NCBI GenBank assembly: GCA_934446065.1
Contig: CAKSDP010000002.1
Location: 1 to 64,000 of the forward strand
From: an uncultured Eubacteriales bacterium
Lineage (GTDB): Bacteria; Bacillota; Clostridia; Oscillospirales; CAG-272
Direction of reading: 5' to 3'
Length of the DNA: 64,000 nucleotides
Positions 17,308 through 27,327 of the stretch are shown one piece after another. A program made the position numbers and the translations under genes. The notes below the pieces were generated by a model, which was given only the letters and a program-made list of their open reading frames with translations, searched no databases and was not told the origin of the DNA. How positions within the stretch are numbered: position 1 is the stretch's first letter; each line of letters opens with the position of its first letter.

Positions 17308-18411
17308 TTAGTTTGCGCCGGATTTGATTATCCGCACGAGATTCAGCTTGTCATCTACGATGAGCACATTGCCGCGCCTGCCCTCTCTGAGGCTGCCGAC
17401 TTTGTCGCTCATGCGGATCGCTGTCGCGGGATTTTCCGACGTAATTGCGAACACTTCGGGGATACTGAAGCCGAGCGCGAGAAAATTACGCGCCACGGCG
17501 TCCATTGTGAGCTTGCTTCCCATGAGGTCGCTGCCGACAAAGTTTACGTCCGAATCGTCGATACTGCCGGTGCAGGCATCGGTGATACCGATGATCCTGC
17601 CGCATCCGACTGTTTTTGCCGTGAGACGCACCATGTCAGGACGGACGTGTATCCCTGCGCTGTCGCAGATGATCTCGTAATACATATCGTCGCACAGGAG
17701 AGCGGCGGAACAGAAGGAGGTTTCGATGGTTCCGCCCCAACGGGTCGGTGAAACGGATGTGCCTGTCGCATCATAAAGGTGCGTGACAATGCGCGCGCCG
17801 CCTGCGTTTGCTGCATACACCTGCTCGGGCGATGCGGCAGAGTGCCCGATCGCCGGAACGATGCCGAGTGATACGATGTACCGCAGAAACTCCGCCGTGC
17901 CGTCGACTTCGGGGGCGAATGTCCACTGCCGTACAACGCCGGTTGCGGCAAGCTCGCGGTATTTTTCGGGGCATACCGGTGTCTCATAGCCTGCGGCGGC
18001 ACCGTATGAGGGATTGAGATACGGTCCCTCGAGATGGACGCCGAGCACATTTGAGCCTGCAAGCATGATCTTTTTTACGGCGTTTATATACCTTACGGTA
18101 TTTTCGTGACCGAGATCACGGTAGAATGTCAGGAGCATTCCGGTCGTGCCGTGCGACAGGTGGTAGTCTGCGACATACTGCGGGTCCTCATAGGCGTAGT
18201 ATTCGCCGCCTGCGTGGCAGTGTATGTCAACAAATCCGGGTGCTATGATGTTGTCGGTGCGGATTACCTCACCAATCGCAGGTGCGCCTGCGGCGCCGCC
18301 GGAGTATTTTATAATGCCGTTCTCGACCGAGACCGCGCCGTCCTCAATGATCCTTCCGGCGAGTACAAGTCTGCCGTACAGGGTAAAATCCGAAAGATAA
18401 TCGGGTGTCAT
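17308..18411 (-). CDS. nagA: N-acetylglucosamine-6-phosphate deacetylase
   Basis: The 367-residue amidohydrolase removes acetate from GlcNAc-6-phosphate. It shows the metal motif VDIHCHAG, HLEGPYLNP with the metal Glu, AIGHSAAS, VTHLYDAT and ITDACTG with the catalytic Asp, and a C-terminal EGRRGNVLIVDD strand. The ATG overlaps the stop of the preceding nagB-like gene (TGATG) with GAAGG ahead, so translational coupling is likely. A TTG one codon earlier is less likely. The product would feed the adjacent deaminase-like enzyme. Confidence 0.92.
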   Translation of the reverse strand: MTPDYLSDFTLYGRLVLAGRIIEDGAVSVENGIIKYSGGAAGAPAIGEVIRTDNIIAPGFVDIHCHAGGEYYAYEDPQYVADYHLSHGTTGMLLTFYRDLGHENTVRYINAVKKIMLAGSNVLGVHLEGPYLNPSYGAAAGYETPVCPEKYRELAATGVVRQWTFAPEVDGTAEFLRYIVSLGIVPAIGHSAASPEQVYAANAGGARIVTHLYDATGTSVSPTRWGGTIETSFCSAALLCDDMYYEIICDSAGIHVRPDMVRLTAKTVGCGRIIGITDACTGSIDDSDVNFVGSDLMGSKLTMDAVARNFLALGFSIPEVFAITSENPATAIRMSDKVGSLREGRRGNVLIVDDKLNLVRIIKSGAN

Positions 18412-19343
18412 CAATATCCGACCTTCTCAAAGCATCCGAAGGGCTTTGCAATATCCTCGCTCATGTACACATCGGTATCCATAAGCTGAAGGATGGATGC
18501 GGGAACCTGCGGGGTCACCTCGCCGAAGCAGACGAGACGGGACGTCATTCTCTGCCAGCTTGAGAACTGACCCATGGTGGTGAGGTCATGCGACTCCATA
18601 CGTGCTCTTGCGCGCTTTACGTCAGCGGGACCGATCGTTGCGGCTCTCGGAGGAACGTGAGCGATATCGCCGGAGCAGCCGAATACGCCGTGAAGCGAAT
18701 TCTGCATGATAGTCATCGGATTGAGCGTGACAACGCGGGCATCCATATCGAGGAACTCCTCAAGACCGGAGCAAGCAAACTCGGGGGTATCGGGGTCGAT
18801 GAAAGCGATATGGCCTGCCCAGCCGGGACCGCTGTAACAGATATCTGCGCCGCCCTCTCCGCACTCGGTGATCATCTTGGAATAGTCATTGATGTTCTCC
18901 GTGGTGGGATAGTGGATGTGGTCAAGCGGCATTCTCAGATCCTCGCGGATCGAGCCGTAGAAATACTTGAGCTGCGAATATGTAAAACCGGACTGATAAG
19001 TCGCGGGTGCGATATTGCCGTCGTTGTCAGCCCACTCGTCCATGGTGAATACATAGACGTTGCGGCAGTTGATGTTGTTGAGGTTGATGATCTCCGCAAC
19101 CGAGCAGTAGATGACGGGACAGGGATTCGGGAGGATCATTACGACTTTCTCGTTGAGTATATCGGAGCGCTGAATGCGAGCAACCATATCGCCGATCCAT
19201 ATAGCGCCGGGGTTATCAACGATGTGAATACGGAAGTTGGGATTGGGATGACGTGTCATCTCCTCACGGGTGATGTTACGGCATCTCTCGAGCACCTCTT
19301 CGTTTTTGTACGGAACGAAATCCGCAGGCTTGAATTTGAACAT
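18411..19343 (-). CDS. Glucosamine-6-phosphate deaminase-like sugar phosphate isomerase (atypical active site)
   Basis: The 310-residue protein belongs to the NagB/6-phosphogluconolactonase family: the FTMDEW motif (Asp102 corresponds to NagB Asp72), SGPGWAGHIAFIDPD (His178 corresponds to His143) and GEVTPQVPASILQ near the C-terminus. Two catalytic positions differ from E. coli NagB: the Asp of the DGH triplet is Ala176, and Glu148 is Asp183. It is also longer than NagB (about 266). It may therefore act on another amino sugar phosphate or only isomerise. AAGGAG precedes the ATG; nagA overlaps its stop. Confidence 0.82.
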   Translation of the reverse strand: MFKFKPADFVPYKNEEVLERCRNITREEMTRHPNPNFRIHIVDNPGAIWIGDMVARIQRSDILNEKVVMILPNPCPVIYCSVAEIINLNNINCRNVYVFTMDEWADNDGNIAPATYQSGFTYSQLKYFYGSIREDLRMPLDHIHYPTTENINDYSKMITECGEGGADICYSGPGWAGHIAFIDPDTPEFACSGLEEFLDMDARVVTLNPMTIMQNSLHGVFGCSGDIAHVPPRAATIGPADVKRARARMESHDLTTMGQFSSWQRMTSRLVCFGEVTPQVPASILQLMDTDVYMSEDIAKPFGCFEKVGY

Positions 19344-19388
19344 GACTGTATCTCCTTAAAAAATTTTTTCTTTGTTAGAATATCCGCC

Positions 19389-20684
19389 TCAGCGAGGCAG
19401 GAATTTTTGTGCCGCCGACGCACCGGGCATATTTTTCTCGGATGCGAGGATCGCTGCACCGAGTGCAGCCGTTTCGGGAGTGCTCAGTGCGACCACCTCT
19501 CTTGAAGAAACATCGGCAAGGATCTGACACCAGATCCGGCTCTTCGATCCGCCGCCGAATACCGTGAGCGAGTCACAGCCGCCCATATCGGCGGCAAATT
19601 CGGCAATGCGCATTGCAACTCCCTCGAAAAGTGCGTAAACGATATTTCCGGTCGTGGTTTTAAGCGTTATTCCGGATATCGTTCCGCCGCAGGTGAGGTC
19701 GGTGTCAAATACTGTTCCGTCGGAGCCGCCGGCTTCTTCCGCAAGGCGGTCAAGCTCTTTATATGTGAGGTCTGCAAATATGGCGCTCTGCGCCCATTTC
19801 AGTGCCGCTCCGCTTGTGGCTACGACACCTTCGTATGAATAGAACTCCTCATTGAAGCGGAAACGGGAAAAATCCGTTTTTTCGGGGAGATTTCGCGTAA
19901 GCTTTGTCACAGCGGTGGCGGTGCCGAACGACACCGTTACGTTTGCCTCACCGATTCCGGCGCCGATGGCTGCGATCTTCTGATCCTGTCCGCCGAGATA
20001 CACGGCGCACTTGCGCGATATGCCGAGCATATCGGCTACGTCGGGCAAAATATATCCGAGGCGCTCGCCCATACAGGCGACCTCCGGCAGGAGCCGTTCG
20101 TCAACTCCTGCTGCGTCGAGCAGCGAGCTGTCATAACGCTTGTTTTTTATATCAAATGCCATTGTGCCTCCGGCGATCGTGTAATCGCACACGGCACGTC
20201 CGCACAGCCGAAGATTCAGAAAATCAAGCGGAAGCAGGAACTTGTGTGCCGCGCCGTACAGTTCCGGTTCGTGGCGCTTCAGCCACATGAGCTTGGGCAG
20301 CGTATATTCCGCGCTTACGAATTTTCCAGTCGTCCGGTACACGGTATCGCGACCGACGGTGTCCTCGAAATATTCCTTTTCCTCAACGGCGCGTGTGTCA
20401 AGCCATGATATGGCATTTGCCATGGCTCTGCCGTGGATGTCAACGGGGACAACGGCTATTCCCTGCGTACTTATGGAGATACCGGCGATATCGGAGCCGA
20501 AGTCTCCTCTGACTGCGGTGATTCCTTCGCAGACAAGCTCCCACCATTTGTCGGCGTCCTGCTCGACAAACGATCCGCGGCAGATGAGAGGGTATTCTTT
20601 ATTGAACTGTGAGACAATTTTGCCGGAGCGGTCGAACAGCACGACTTTGCATCCGGTTGTTCCGAGATCCACACCGATGTACAT
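19389..20684 (-). CDS. xylB: FGGY-family carbohydrate kinase (xylulokinase type)
   Basis: Counted from the ATG with GAGGA upstream, it has 431 residues; an upstream in-frame ATG at 20741 falls in the -35 box and is rejected. Two actin-like ATPase lobes are visible: YIGVDLGTTGCK (phosphate 1), ISISTQG, AISWLDTR, GGQDQKIAAIGAGI and a C-terminal FGGGSKSRIWCQILADV (adenosine motif). It phosphorylates a sugar or ketose at a terminal hydroxyl with ATP. First gene of the eight-gene sugar operon; the gene symbol refers to the family and D-xylulose is only one possible substrate. Confidence 0.87.
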   Translation of the reverse strand: MYIGVDLGTTGCKVVLFDRSGKIVSQFNKEYPLICRGSFVEQDADKWWELVCEGITAVRGDFGSDIAGISISTQGIAVVPVDIHGRAMANAISWLDTRAVEEKEYFEDTVGRDTVYRTTGKFVSAEYTLPKLMWLKRHEPELYGAAHKFLLPLDFLNLRLCGRAVCDYTIAGGTMAFDIKNKRYDSSLLDAAGVDERLLPEVACMGERLGYILPDVADMLGISRKCAVYLGGQDQKIAAIGAGIGEANVTVSFGTATAVTKLTRNLPEKTDFSRFRFNEEFYSYEGVVATSGAALKWAQSAIFADLTYKELDRLAEEAGGSDGTVFDTDLTCGGTISGITLKTTTGNIVYALFEGVAMRIAEFAADMGGCDSLTVFGGGSKSRIWCQILADVSSREVVALSTPETAALGAAILASEKNMPGASAAQKFLPR

Positions 20685-20712
20685 AATATCCTCGTGATTT
20701 TTATATGAATAA

Positions 20713-20741
20713 ATTATAATATTTGACGCGTAATTTGTCAA
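20713..20741 (-). promoter_or_regulatory. Sigma-A promoter of the sugar operon
   Basis: On minus, TTGACA (20741-20736) and TATAAT (20718-20713) are separated by exactly 17 bp, a perfect consensus, about 30 bp before the xylB start. Confidence 0.9.
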
Positions 20742-20753
20742 TATATGTTACAC

Positions 20754-22109
20754 TCAGAGAGTAAAAAACATCTGCGCAACATTGACGTATATCAGCAGTG
20801 CCACGGCATCAACGATGGTCGTGATGAACGGACTCGCCATCACGGCGGGGTCGAAGCCTATGCGCTTCGCGAGAATCGGCAGCGTACAGCCGATAGATTT
20901 TGCGACGATGACGGTCATCGCGAGCGTGATGCATACTGCAAGTGCAACGAGAGGCGTTACTCTGTCAACAACGAGCATCTTGCCGAAGTTGAGCACGGCA
21001 AGTGAGATACCGCACATTATTGCGACGCGCGCCTCTTTCCAGATGATCCTCAGGATATCGCCCATGTGTATCTCGCCGAGCGACATACCGCGGATGATCG
21101 TAACTGACGACTGACCTCCGGCATTTCCGCCGGTGTCCATGATCATGGGAATATATGCGATGAGCGCCGCCTGTGCCGCAAGCGCGTGTTCAAAACGCAT
21201 CAGTATATTGCTTGTGACGGTTGCGGAGACCATCAGCAGCAAAAGCCACGGGACACGCTTGAAATATATATCGAACACGCTTGTCTTGAGGTACGGCTTT
21301 TCCGACGGTGTGATAGCCGCCATGATCTCCATATCCTCGGTGTCCTCGTCGCGCAGAACATCCATTGCGTCGTCGAATGTGACGATACCGACAAGGCGGT
21401 TTTCCGTATCAACTACCGGTATTGCGAGGAAGTCGTATTTGTCGAGAAGCTTTACCACGTCCTCTTTATCCATGTGAGTTCCGGCGGAGATAATCGTGGT
21501 CTCCATAAGCTCGCCGATCTCGGCGTCGTTTCCGCCGAGGATCATGTCCTTGACTGTTGTGACACCGATGAGCCTGCGCCCGTCGTCGGTGACGTAGCAG
21601 GTGTAGATAGTCTCTTTGTCAACGCCTGTTGCGCGCATTCGATCAAACGCTTCTGCAACGGTCATATGGGCGCGAAGCTCGACGAACTCCGTTGTCATTA
21701 TCGAGCCTGCGGAATCCTTGGGATAGTTGAGAAGCTGGTTTATAAGGGAGCGCGTCTCCGGTGATGCGTTGGAGAGGATACGTTTTACGACGTTTGCGGG
21801 CATCTCCTCAATGATATCGACTGTGTCGTCGAGGAACAGCTCCTCTATCATTTCCGAAATCTCTTTATCGGTGAATTTTTCGATAAACGAGCGCTGCATA
21901 TCGGCTTCCATTTCGACGAATGTGTCCGCTGCAAGATCCTTCGGAATAATGCGGAAGAGCACGAGCGCCTCCTCGGTGTCACACTTGCCGATCAGAGCCG
22001 CGACGTCGGCAGGCTCCATATCTTCAAGTTTTCGTCGCAAAGAGGCAAAGTCTTTCTTTTCAAAAAGCTCTCTTACTGTGTCAGCAGTGTTGCGTACTTC
22101 GTTTTCCAT
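20754..22109 (-). CDS. mgtE: Magnesium transporter MgtE
   Basis: The 451-residue protein has the MgtE N-domain (about 10-130, superhelical repeats), a CBS-domain pair (about 135-260, Mg2+-sensing) and a C-terminal membrane domain of about five helices (about 280-450), with YIPMIMDTGGNAGGQSS forming the pore motif around the conserved Gly/Asn. It imports Mg2+ and is gated by cytosolic Mg2+. No Mg2+ riboswitch fits in the 69 bp leader. GAAAGG is upstream. Its stop lies 13 bp from the -35 box of the sugar operon; no terminator was seen there. Confidence 0.93.
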   Translation of the reverse strand: MENEVRNTADTVRELFEKKDFASLRRKLEDMEPADVAALIGKCDTEEALVLFRIIPKDLAADTFVEMEADMQRSFIEKFTDKEISEMIEELFLDDTVDIIEEMPANVVKRILSNASPETRSLINQLLNYPKDSAGSIMTTEFVELRAHMTVAEAFDRMRATGVDKETIYTCYVTDDGRRLIGVTTVKDMILGGNDAEIGELMETTIISAGTHMDKEDVVKLLDKYDFLAIPVVDTENRLVGIVTFDDAMDVLRDEDTEDMEIMAAITPSEKPYLKTSVFDIYFKRVPWLLLLMVSATVTSNILMRFEHALAAQAALIAYIPMIMDTGGNAGGQSSVTIIRGMSLGEIHMGDILRIIWKEARVAIMCGISLAVLNFGKMLVVDRVTPLVALAVCITLAMTVIVAKSIGCTLPILAKRIGFDPAVMASPFITTIVDAVALLIYVNVAQMFFTL

Positions 22110-22178
22110 TGGTTGTTACCTGCCTTTCTTTGCGTAGTTGTATATATGGCGGCGCAGTACGACACCGTACATATCGTA

Positions 22179-22859
22179 TCAATCCTTGTATGAGCTCTCT
22201 GCGGCAAGCCTGATGTTTTTCACGGCTTCCGCCATGTCAGGTGCGCCGAAGGATGCCGTTCCGACAACGAACATTGACGATCCGGCTGCAGCTGCGCGAG
22301 ATACCGTTGCGGTGTCGATCCCGCCGTCGGTCTGCACGGGAATATCGCGGCCCGCAGCGCGGACGAGGCTTTTGATCTCACGCACCTTCGGGAGGACGTA
22401 ATCCATGAATTTCTGACCGCCGAATCCCGGCTCGACCGTCATTACGAGAGCCATATCTATAAGCTCTGCATACGGTGCGATCAGCGCTGCGTCCTCACCC
22501 GGTTTCACCGATACTGCGGCGCTCATTCCGAGGTCGCGGATCTCGCGGAGGATCGCGGCGGTTTCATCCTCGCTGTAAAGCCCGAGATGGATCGTCACGT
22601 TTGACGCTCCCGCGCGGCGCAGAACCTCGAGATATTTACCGGGGCATACTGTCATCATATGACAGTCGAGAGGGAGATCTGTGATGCTCCCTATACGGCG
22701 GATAACGTCAAAGCCGAAGCTGATATTCGGCACATACACGCCGTCCATCACGTCAAGGTGCAGGATATCTGCACCGGCGGACTCGGCTCGCTTTATTTCA
22801 TCTTCAAGGTGCAGCATATCTGATGCGAGCACCGACGGGCAAATCTTGATCTCGGACAA
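22179..22859 (-). CDS. rpe: Ribulose-phosphate 3-epimerase
   Basis: A TIM barrel of 226 residues from a TTG start (GAGG 8 bp upstream), matching the usual length; the ATG at 22898 (13 codons earlier) has no RBS. Motifs: KICPSVLASDM, LDVMDGVYVPN, DCHMMT, TVEPGFGGQKFMD and VQTDGGID. It interconverts ribulose-5-P and xylulose-5-P in the pentose phosphate pathway with a metal ion held by His/Asp residues of these motifs. It follows ispF on the same strand after 303 bp, and that spacer holds a plus-strand candidate RNA. Confidence 0.93.
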   Translation of the reverse strand: MSEIKICPSVLASDMLHLEDEIKRAESAGADILHLDVMDGVYVPNISFGFDVIRRIGSITDLPLDCHMMTVCPGKYLEVLRRAGASNVTIHLGLYSEDETAAILREIRDLGMSAAVSVKPGEDAALIAPYAELIDMALVMTVEPGFGGQKFMDYVLPKVREIKSLVRAAGRDIPVQTDGGIDTATVSRAAAAGSSMFVVGTASFGAPDMAEAVKNIRLAAESSYKD

Positions 22860-22880
22860 GGCTATAACCTCACATATAAA
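22853..22880 (+). promoter_or_regulatory. Candidate promoter for the plus-strand ncRNA
   Basis: CGGACA (22853-22858) and TATAAA (22875-22880, extending to TATAAAAT) are 16 bp apart on plus, giving a predicted start near 22887. It overlaps the 5' end of rpe on the other strand. Confidence 0.45.
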
Positions 22881-22886
22881 ATATTT

Positions 22887-23165
22887 TTTCGCGGACATCC
22901 GTTGAAACTGACGTATATCCGGCGGTGATTTTCCGTTTGCGGAAGATCGCAGACGATACGGCGCGGCAGCCGACACTCATGTGTGTGTCATATGCCGTGC
23001 TGCGGCATATCCTGTAAGTGTCGGGTGAAAAACTTCCCTGACGATCTCCTCCGGCAGATCATACGCCGGCGAGACGGAGGAGAGACAAAAACAAGGACGT
23101 AAAAGCTGCGCCGTCTTGCCGGCGTTTCACATACCGCCGCCGCATTTGCGGCGGCGGAGTTTTTA
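22887..23165 (+). ncRNA. Candidate structured non-coding RNA, unrecognised family
   Basis: The 303 bp spacer between rpe and ispF (both minus) folds as one closed structure on plus: TGAAAC (22903-22908) with GTTTCA (23124-23129); CCGGC (22919-22923) with GCCGG (23118-23122); a 9-bp hairpin 22927-22935/22940-22948; a 10-bp helix 22958-22967/23105-23114; an 8-bp arm 22970-22977/23017-23024 capped by another perfect 8-bp hairpin 22990-22997/23003-23010; and a 7-bp arm 23046-23052/23076-23082. Two pairs (22930-22945 and 22965-23107) are G-U only when read on plus, and the intrinsic terminator is also plus-oriented. No signatures of 6S, SRP, RNase P RNA or tmRNA were seen. No ORF with an RBS lies in it. 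Confidence 0.6.
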
Positions 23166-23170
23166 TTCTT
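23134..23170 (+). terminator. Intrinsic terminator of the candidate ncRNA
   Basis: A perfect 10-bp GC-only stem (23134-23143 with 23148-23157) and ATTT loop are followed by AGTTTTTATTCTT on plus. On minus, no T tract follows the stem, so it does not look like a terminator for ispF. Confidence 0.8.
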
Positions 23171-23636
23171 CCGACAAAAGGCAGACGGCGTGAACGCGCA
23201 CACCCTCGAGCCTGCCGGTGAATCCCATTTTTTCTTCGGTCGTCGCTTTTATATTGAGTCTTGCCGGATCAATGCCGGCGGCTTTTGCGGTGTTATTCCG
23301 CATTGCATCAATATACGGCGAGAGCTTCGGCATTTGTGCGATAACGGTGACATCTATATACTCGATCGCAAATCCTGCCGCGCGTACCGCGTCGGCACAT
23401 TCACGAAGGAGACGGCGGCTGTCGGCATTCTTGTATGCTTCGTCAGTGTCAGGGAAATGCGCTCCTATATCGGGCATTCCCGCAGCACCGAACAGTGCGT
23501 CGATAACGGCGTGCAGGAGCACATCGCCGTCCGAATGCGCAAGAAATCCGAACTCGCAGTCAATTGCCGTTGCGCCGAGAACCATTTGTTTGTCGCGGCA
23601 GAAGCGGTGCGCGTCATATCCGTGTCCGATCCTCAC
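23163..23636 (-). CDS. ispF: 2-C-methyl-D-erythritol 2,4-cyclodiphosphate synthase
   Basis: A 157-residue protein, normal length, starting at a GTG that overlaps the ispD stop (GTGA) and so is translationally coupled. Motifs: MRIGHGYDAHRF (zinc Asp/His), LAHSDGDVLLHAVIDALFGA, DIGAHFPDTD and IKATTEEKMGFTGR. It cyclises CDP-methylerythritol phosphate to MEcPP in the non-mevalonate isoprenoid pathway, as a trimer. The stop codon lies in the U tract of the opposing ncRNA terminator. Confidence 0.94.
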   Translation of the reverse strand: MRIGHGYDAHRFCRDKQMVLGATAIDCEFGFLAHSDGDVLLHAVIDALFGAAGMPDIGAHFPDTDEAYKNADSRRLLRECADAVRAAGFAIEYIDVTVIAQMPKLSPYIDAMRNNTAKAAGIDPARLNIKATTEEKMGFTGRLEGVRVHAVCLLSEE

Positions 23637-24376
23637 CTGGCATCCCCCCGCTCATCTCTCATTTTTAATATTCCCTCTGCGGCATAAATGTCGCTTTTTG
23701 TTGTGATCTTTATGTTTTCCGTGCCGACCTCGACAAGACGGACCTTGAATCCGAGTCTCTCAGCCATCATGCAGTCGTCCGTAACGGCGGCACCGTCCTT
23801 TTTTGCCATGTAGGCTGCCGCCCTGTACATATTTGTCATAAAGACCTGCGGCGTGCCGATCAGCCATACCTTTGAGCGGTCAACCGTTTCGGTGATGAAC
23901 ATTCCGTCCTCGGAATACTTTACCGTATCGGTGGAGGCGTGTCCCGCTGCTGCGGCGCCGTGTATCCATGCCTCCCTTACGGTGCCTTCGATCATTTCCG
24001 GAGTTACAAGGCATCGCGCACCGTCGTGTATCGCAACGAATTTCGCTTTATCGGATATGCATTCAAATCCGATGAGCGAGGATTCGGCGCGAGTGCTGCC
24101 GCCGGCGGTAACAGTCGTGAGCTTTGTGATATTCTGCTCGTCAAACATTTTGCGGTAATCGTCGGTATCCTCTTTGCGGCATACGACAACGATCTCGCTT
24201 ATTACGCCGCATTTTTCAAATGCGAGAACGGTACGAAGGATAACCGGCATATCGAAAAGGTCGCAATTCTGCTTTTCACCGGCAATATCGGAAAAGCGCT
24301 GCCCCGAACCTGCCGCGAGTATTACCGCTGCGGTGGGTTTGCTTTTTGCAAGTTTCAATATTTCCGAAAGTCCCAT
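23633..24376 (-). CDS. ispD: 2-C-methyl-D-erythritol 4-phosphate cytidylyltransferase
   Basis: Counted from the ATG with GGAAAGG upstream, it has 247 residues. AAVILAAGSGQRF is the CTP loop; VAIHDGARCLV carries the Asp-Gly-Ala-Arg motif, and the C-terminus has VTDDCMMAE and KITTKSDI. It makes CDP-methylerythritol from MEP and CTP, the step before the next two MEP-pathway reactions; ispF follows with a 4-base overlap. An in-frame start at 24463 would lie upstream of the promoter -10 box and is rejected. A short N-terminal extension (about 12 residues) precedes the core. Confidence 0.93.
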   Translation of the reverse strand: MGLSEILKLAKSKPTAAVILAAGSGQRFSDIAGEKQNCDLFDMPVILRTVLAFEKCGVISEIVVVCRKEDTDDYRKMFDEQNITKLTTVTAGGSTRAESSLIGFECISDKAKFVAIHDGARCLVTPEMIEGTVREAWIHGAAAAGHASTDTVKYSEDGMFITETVDRSKVWLIGTPQVFMTNMYRAAAYMAKKDGAAVTDDCMMAERLGFKVRLVEVGTENIKITTKSDIYAAEGILKMRDERGDAR

Positions 24377-24451
24377 AAAAATCGCCTTTCCCGAAAATTT
24401 CAGATGCGGCACCGTGCCTGCACGATCATCACTGTATATTAACCACATTGC

Positions 24452-24457
24452 ATTATA
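24452..24457 (-). promoter_or_regulatory. Extended -10 element of ispDF
   Basis: On minus, TGG-TATAAT ends the extended -10 motif 75 bp ahead of the ispD start. The -35 region is weak (TATGCT at 17 bp). Confidence 0.55.
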
Positions 24458-24545
24458 CCACATTTTCAGGGAAAAGCATATCCCAAACGCACAAAAAGTC
24501 GGCGAATTACAAAATTTTTACGCCGATACGGCGGCGCCATGACCG

Positions 24546-24591
24546 AAAAAACGGGTACACAGCGGCGCGAGTGCGCTTATGTACCCGTTTT
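24546..24591 (-). terminator. Terminator of the leu/ilv operon
   Basis: AAAACGGGTACA (24548-24559) pairs with TGTACCCGTTTT (24580-24591), with an inner GCGC pairing. On minus a TTTTTT tract follows. It lies 10 bp after the ilvD stop. Confidence 0.88.
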
Positions 24592-24601
24592 ATATAATAA
24601 A

Positions 24602-26266
24602 TTATTTCAGTACGGCTCCGGTGTCGGCGCTGCCGACGAGCTTTGCGTACCTTGCGAGCCATCCCGTTCTGATATTCGGCTCGGGCGCAGTCCACTCCTT
24701 TTTGCGGCGCTCAAGCTCGGCATCATCCACGACTACATTTATGGATGCGTTCGGAATGTCGATCGTGATTGTATCTCCCTCGCATATCAGTGCGATCGGA
24801 CCGCCTGCCGCAGCTTCCGGCGAAACATGGCCGATGGATGCTCCGCGGCTCGCGCCTGAGAATCTGCCGTCGGTTATGAGAGCGACCGTGCGGTCAAGCT
24901 TCATTCCCGCGAGAGCGCTCGTTGGATTGAGCATCTCACGCATTCCGGGACCTCCCATCGGTCCCTCATAGCGTATGACAACTACGTCGCCGTCATGTAT
25001 CTCACCGGAGTATATCGCCTCGATAGCCGTGTCCTCGGAATCGAATACACGTGCGGGTCCGGTATGTGTCAGCATCTCGGGCGCAACGGCGCTCCGCTTT
25101 ACGACACAGCCGTTCGGTGCGATATTGCCCCAGAGGATCTGCAGACCGCCGGTCGCGCTGTACGGATCGTCGATCGGACGTATTGCGGTGCGGTCGAGGA
25201 TCGTCTTTCCCGTGATATTCTCGCGGACGCACTTCCCTGTCACGGTCGGCGCGTCGCCGTCGATCAGACCGCGCGAGAGAAGCTCGCTCAGCACGGCGGG
25301 AACGCCGCCCGCGAGATCGAGCGCCTCCATATGTGTCGGTCCTGCGGGCGCAAGGTGGCACAGATTCGGCGTTTTCGCACTCACCTCATTGAAGGTTTGA
25401 AGGTCAAGCTTTACTCCTGCCTCGTTTGCGATCGCGAGCAGATGCAGAACACTGTTCGTGCTGCATCCGAGCGCCATGTCGCACGCAAGGGCGTTTCTGA
25501 TGGATCTCTCATTGATGATCATGCGGGCGGTGATGCCGTTCTCCACAAGCTTCATTATCGCCATGCCCGCGTGTTTTGCAAGCATGATACGGCGCGAGTT
25601 CACGGCGGGGATCGTACCGTTTCCGGGAAGAGCGATCCCGATCGCCTCGCAAAGACAGTTCATGCTGTTTGCGGTGTACATTCCCGCACAGCTTCCGCAG
25701 CCGGGACAGGCGCGTTCCTCGCACTCCGTCAGCTCCGCTTCCGTTATGATTCCGGCTTTGCAGGCGCCTACGGCCTCAAACAGGTTTGAAAGAGTCGTGC
25801 GCTCGCCGCCGTAGTACCCTGCGAGCATCGGTCCGCCGCTGCACACCACTGCGGGAATATCGAGTCTGACTGCCGCCATCACCATGCCGGGGACTATCTT
25901 GTCGCAGTTCGGCACGAGCACAAGTCCGTCAAGCTGATGCGCCATTGCCATGGTTTCAACGCTGTCGCAGATCAGCTCGCGACTTGCGAGCGAATATTTC
26001 ATTCCGATGTGACCCATTGCGATGCCGTCGCACACGCCGATCGATGGGATAAGAACGGGAGTACCGCCTGCCATGCGTATTCCGGCTTTCACGGCATCGG
26101 CGATCTTGTCAAGGTGGGCGTGTCCGGGGACGATCTCGCTGTGTGCGCTCACGACGCCGATCAGCGGGCGCTCAAGCTCCTCCTTTGTGTAGCCCATCGC
26201 ATAAAACAGGCTGCGGTTCGGCGCTCTCTCCGAGCCGCGTTTTACATTATCGCTGCGATATTCCAT
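24602..26266 (-). CDS. ilvD: Dihydroxy-acid dehydratase
   Basis: The 554-residue enzyme dehydrates 2,3-dihydroxy-isovalerate or -methylvalerate to the 2-oxoacids of Val/Leu and Ile. Iron-sulfur ligand regions NCDKIVPGM and [18 protein letters not shown], the phosphate/Mg region and the C-terminal [20 protein letters not shown] signature are all present. Length is as usual for the family. GAAAGGAA precedes the ATG. Last gene of the leuA-ilvBNCD operon. Confidence 0.96.
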   Translation of the reverse strand: MEYRSDNVKRGSERAPNRSLFYAMGYTKEELERPLIGVVSAHSEIVPGHAHLDKIADAVKAGIRMAGGTPVLIPSIGVCDGIAMGHIGMKYSLASRELICDSVETMAMAHQLDGLVLVPNCDKIVPGMVMAAVRLDIPAVVCSGGPMLAGYYGGERTTLSNLFEAVGACKAGIITEAELTECEERACPGCGSCAGMYTANSMNCLCEAIGIALPGNGTIPAVNSRRIMLAKHAGMAIMKLVENGITARMIINERSIRNALACDMALGCSTNSVLHLLAIANEAGVKLDLQTFNEVSAKTPNLCHLAPAGPTHMEALDLAGGVPAVLSELLSRGLIDGDAPTVTGKCVRENITGKTILDRTAIRPIDDPYSATGGLQILWGNIAPNGCVVKRSAVAPEMLTHTGPARVFDSEDTAIEAIYSGEIHDGDVVVIRYEGPMGGPGMREMLNPTSALAGMKLDRTVALITDGRFSGASRGASIGHVSPEAAAGGPIALICEGDTITIDIPNASINVVVDDAELERRKKEWTAPEPNIRTGWLARYAKLVGSADTGAVLK

Positions 26267-26307
26267 TGTGGAATTCCTTTCGTTAATATGCTTATACGCT
26301 TTGTCGC

Positions 26308-27303
<996 letters not shown>

Positions 27304-27327
27304 TTTTGAAATCTCCTTTAGGAAAAA

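Noticed and set aside
20684..20741. Upstream start for the xylB-type kinase at 20741
   Set aside because: It would start inside the -35 box; the ATG at 20684 has an RBS and begins the family's MYIGVDLGTTG motif.
22110..22178. Magnesium riboswitch upstream of mgtE
   Set aside because: The 69 bp leader is too short and shows no M-box motifs.
22940..22955. GGAAG...GCAG resembling the SRP RNA apical motif in the candidate ncRNA
   Set aside because: The GGAA is paired in the 22927-22948 hairpin and the rest of the SRP helix 8 consensus is missing.
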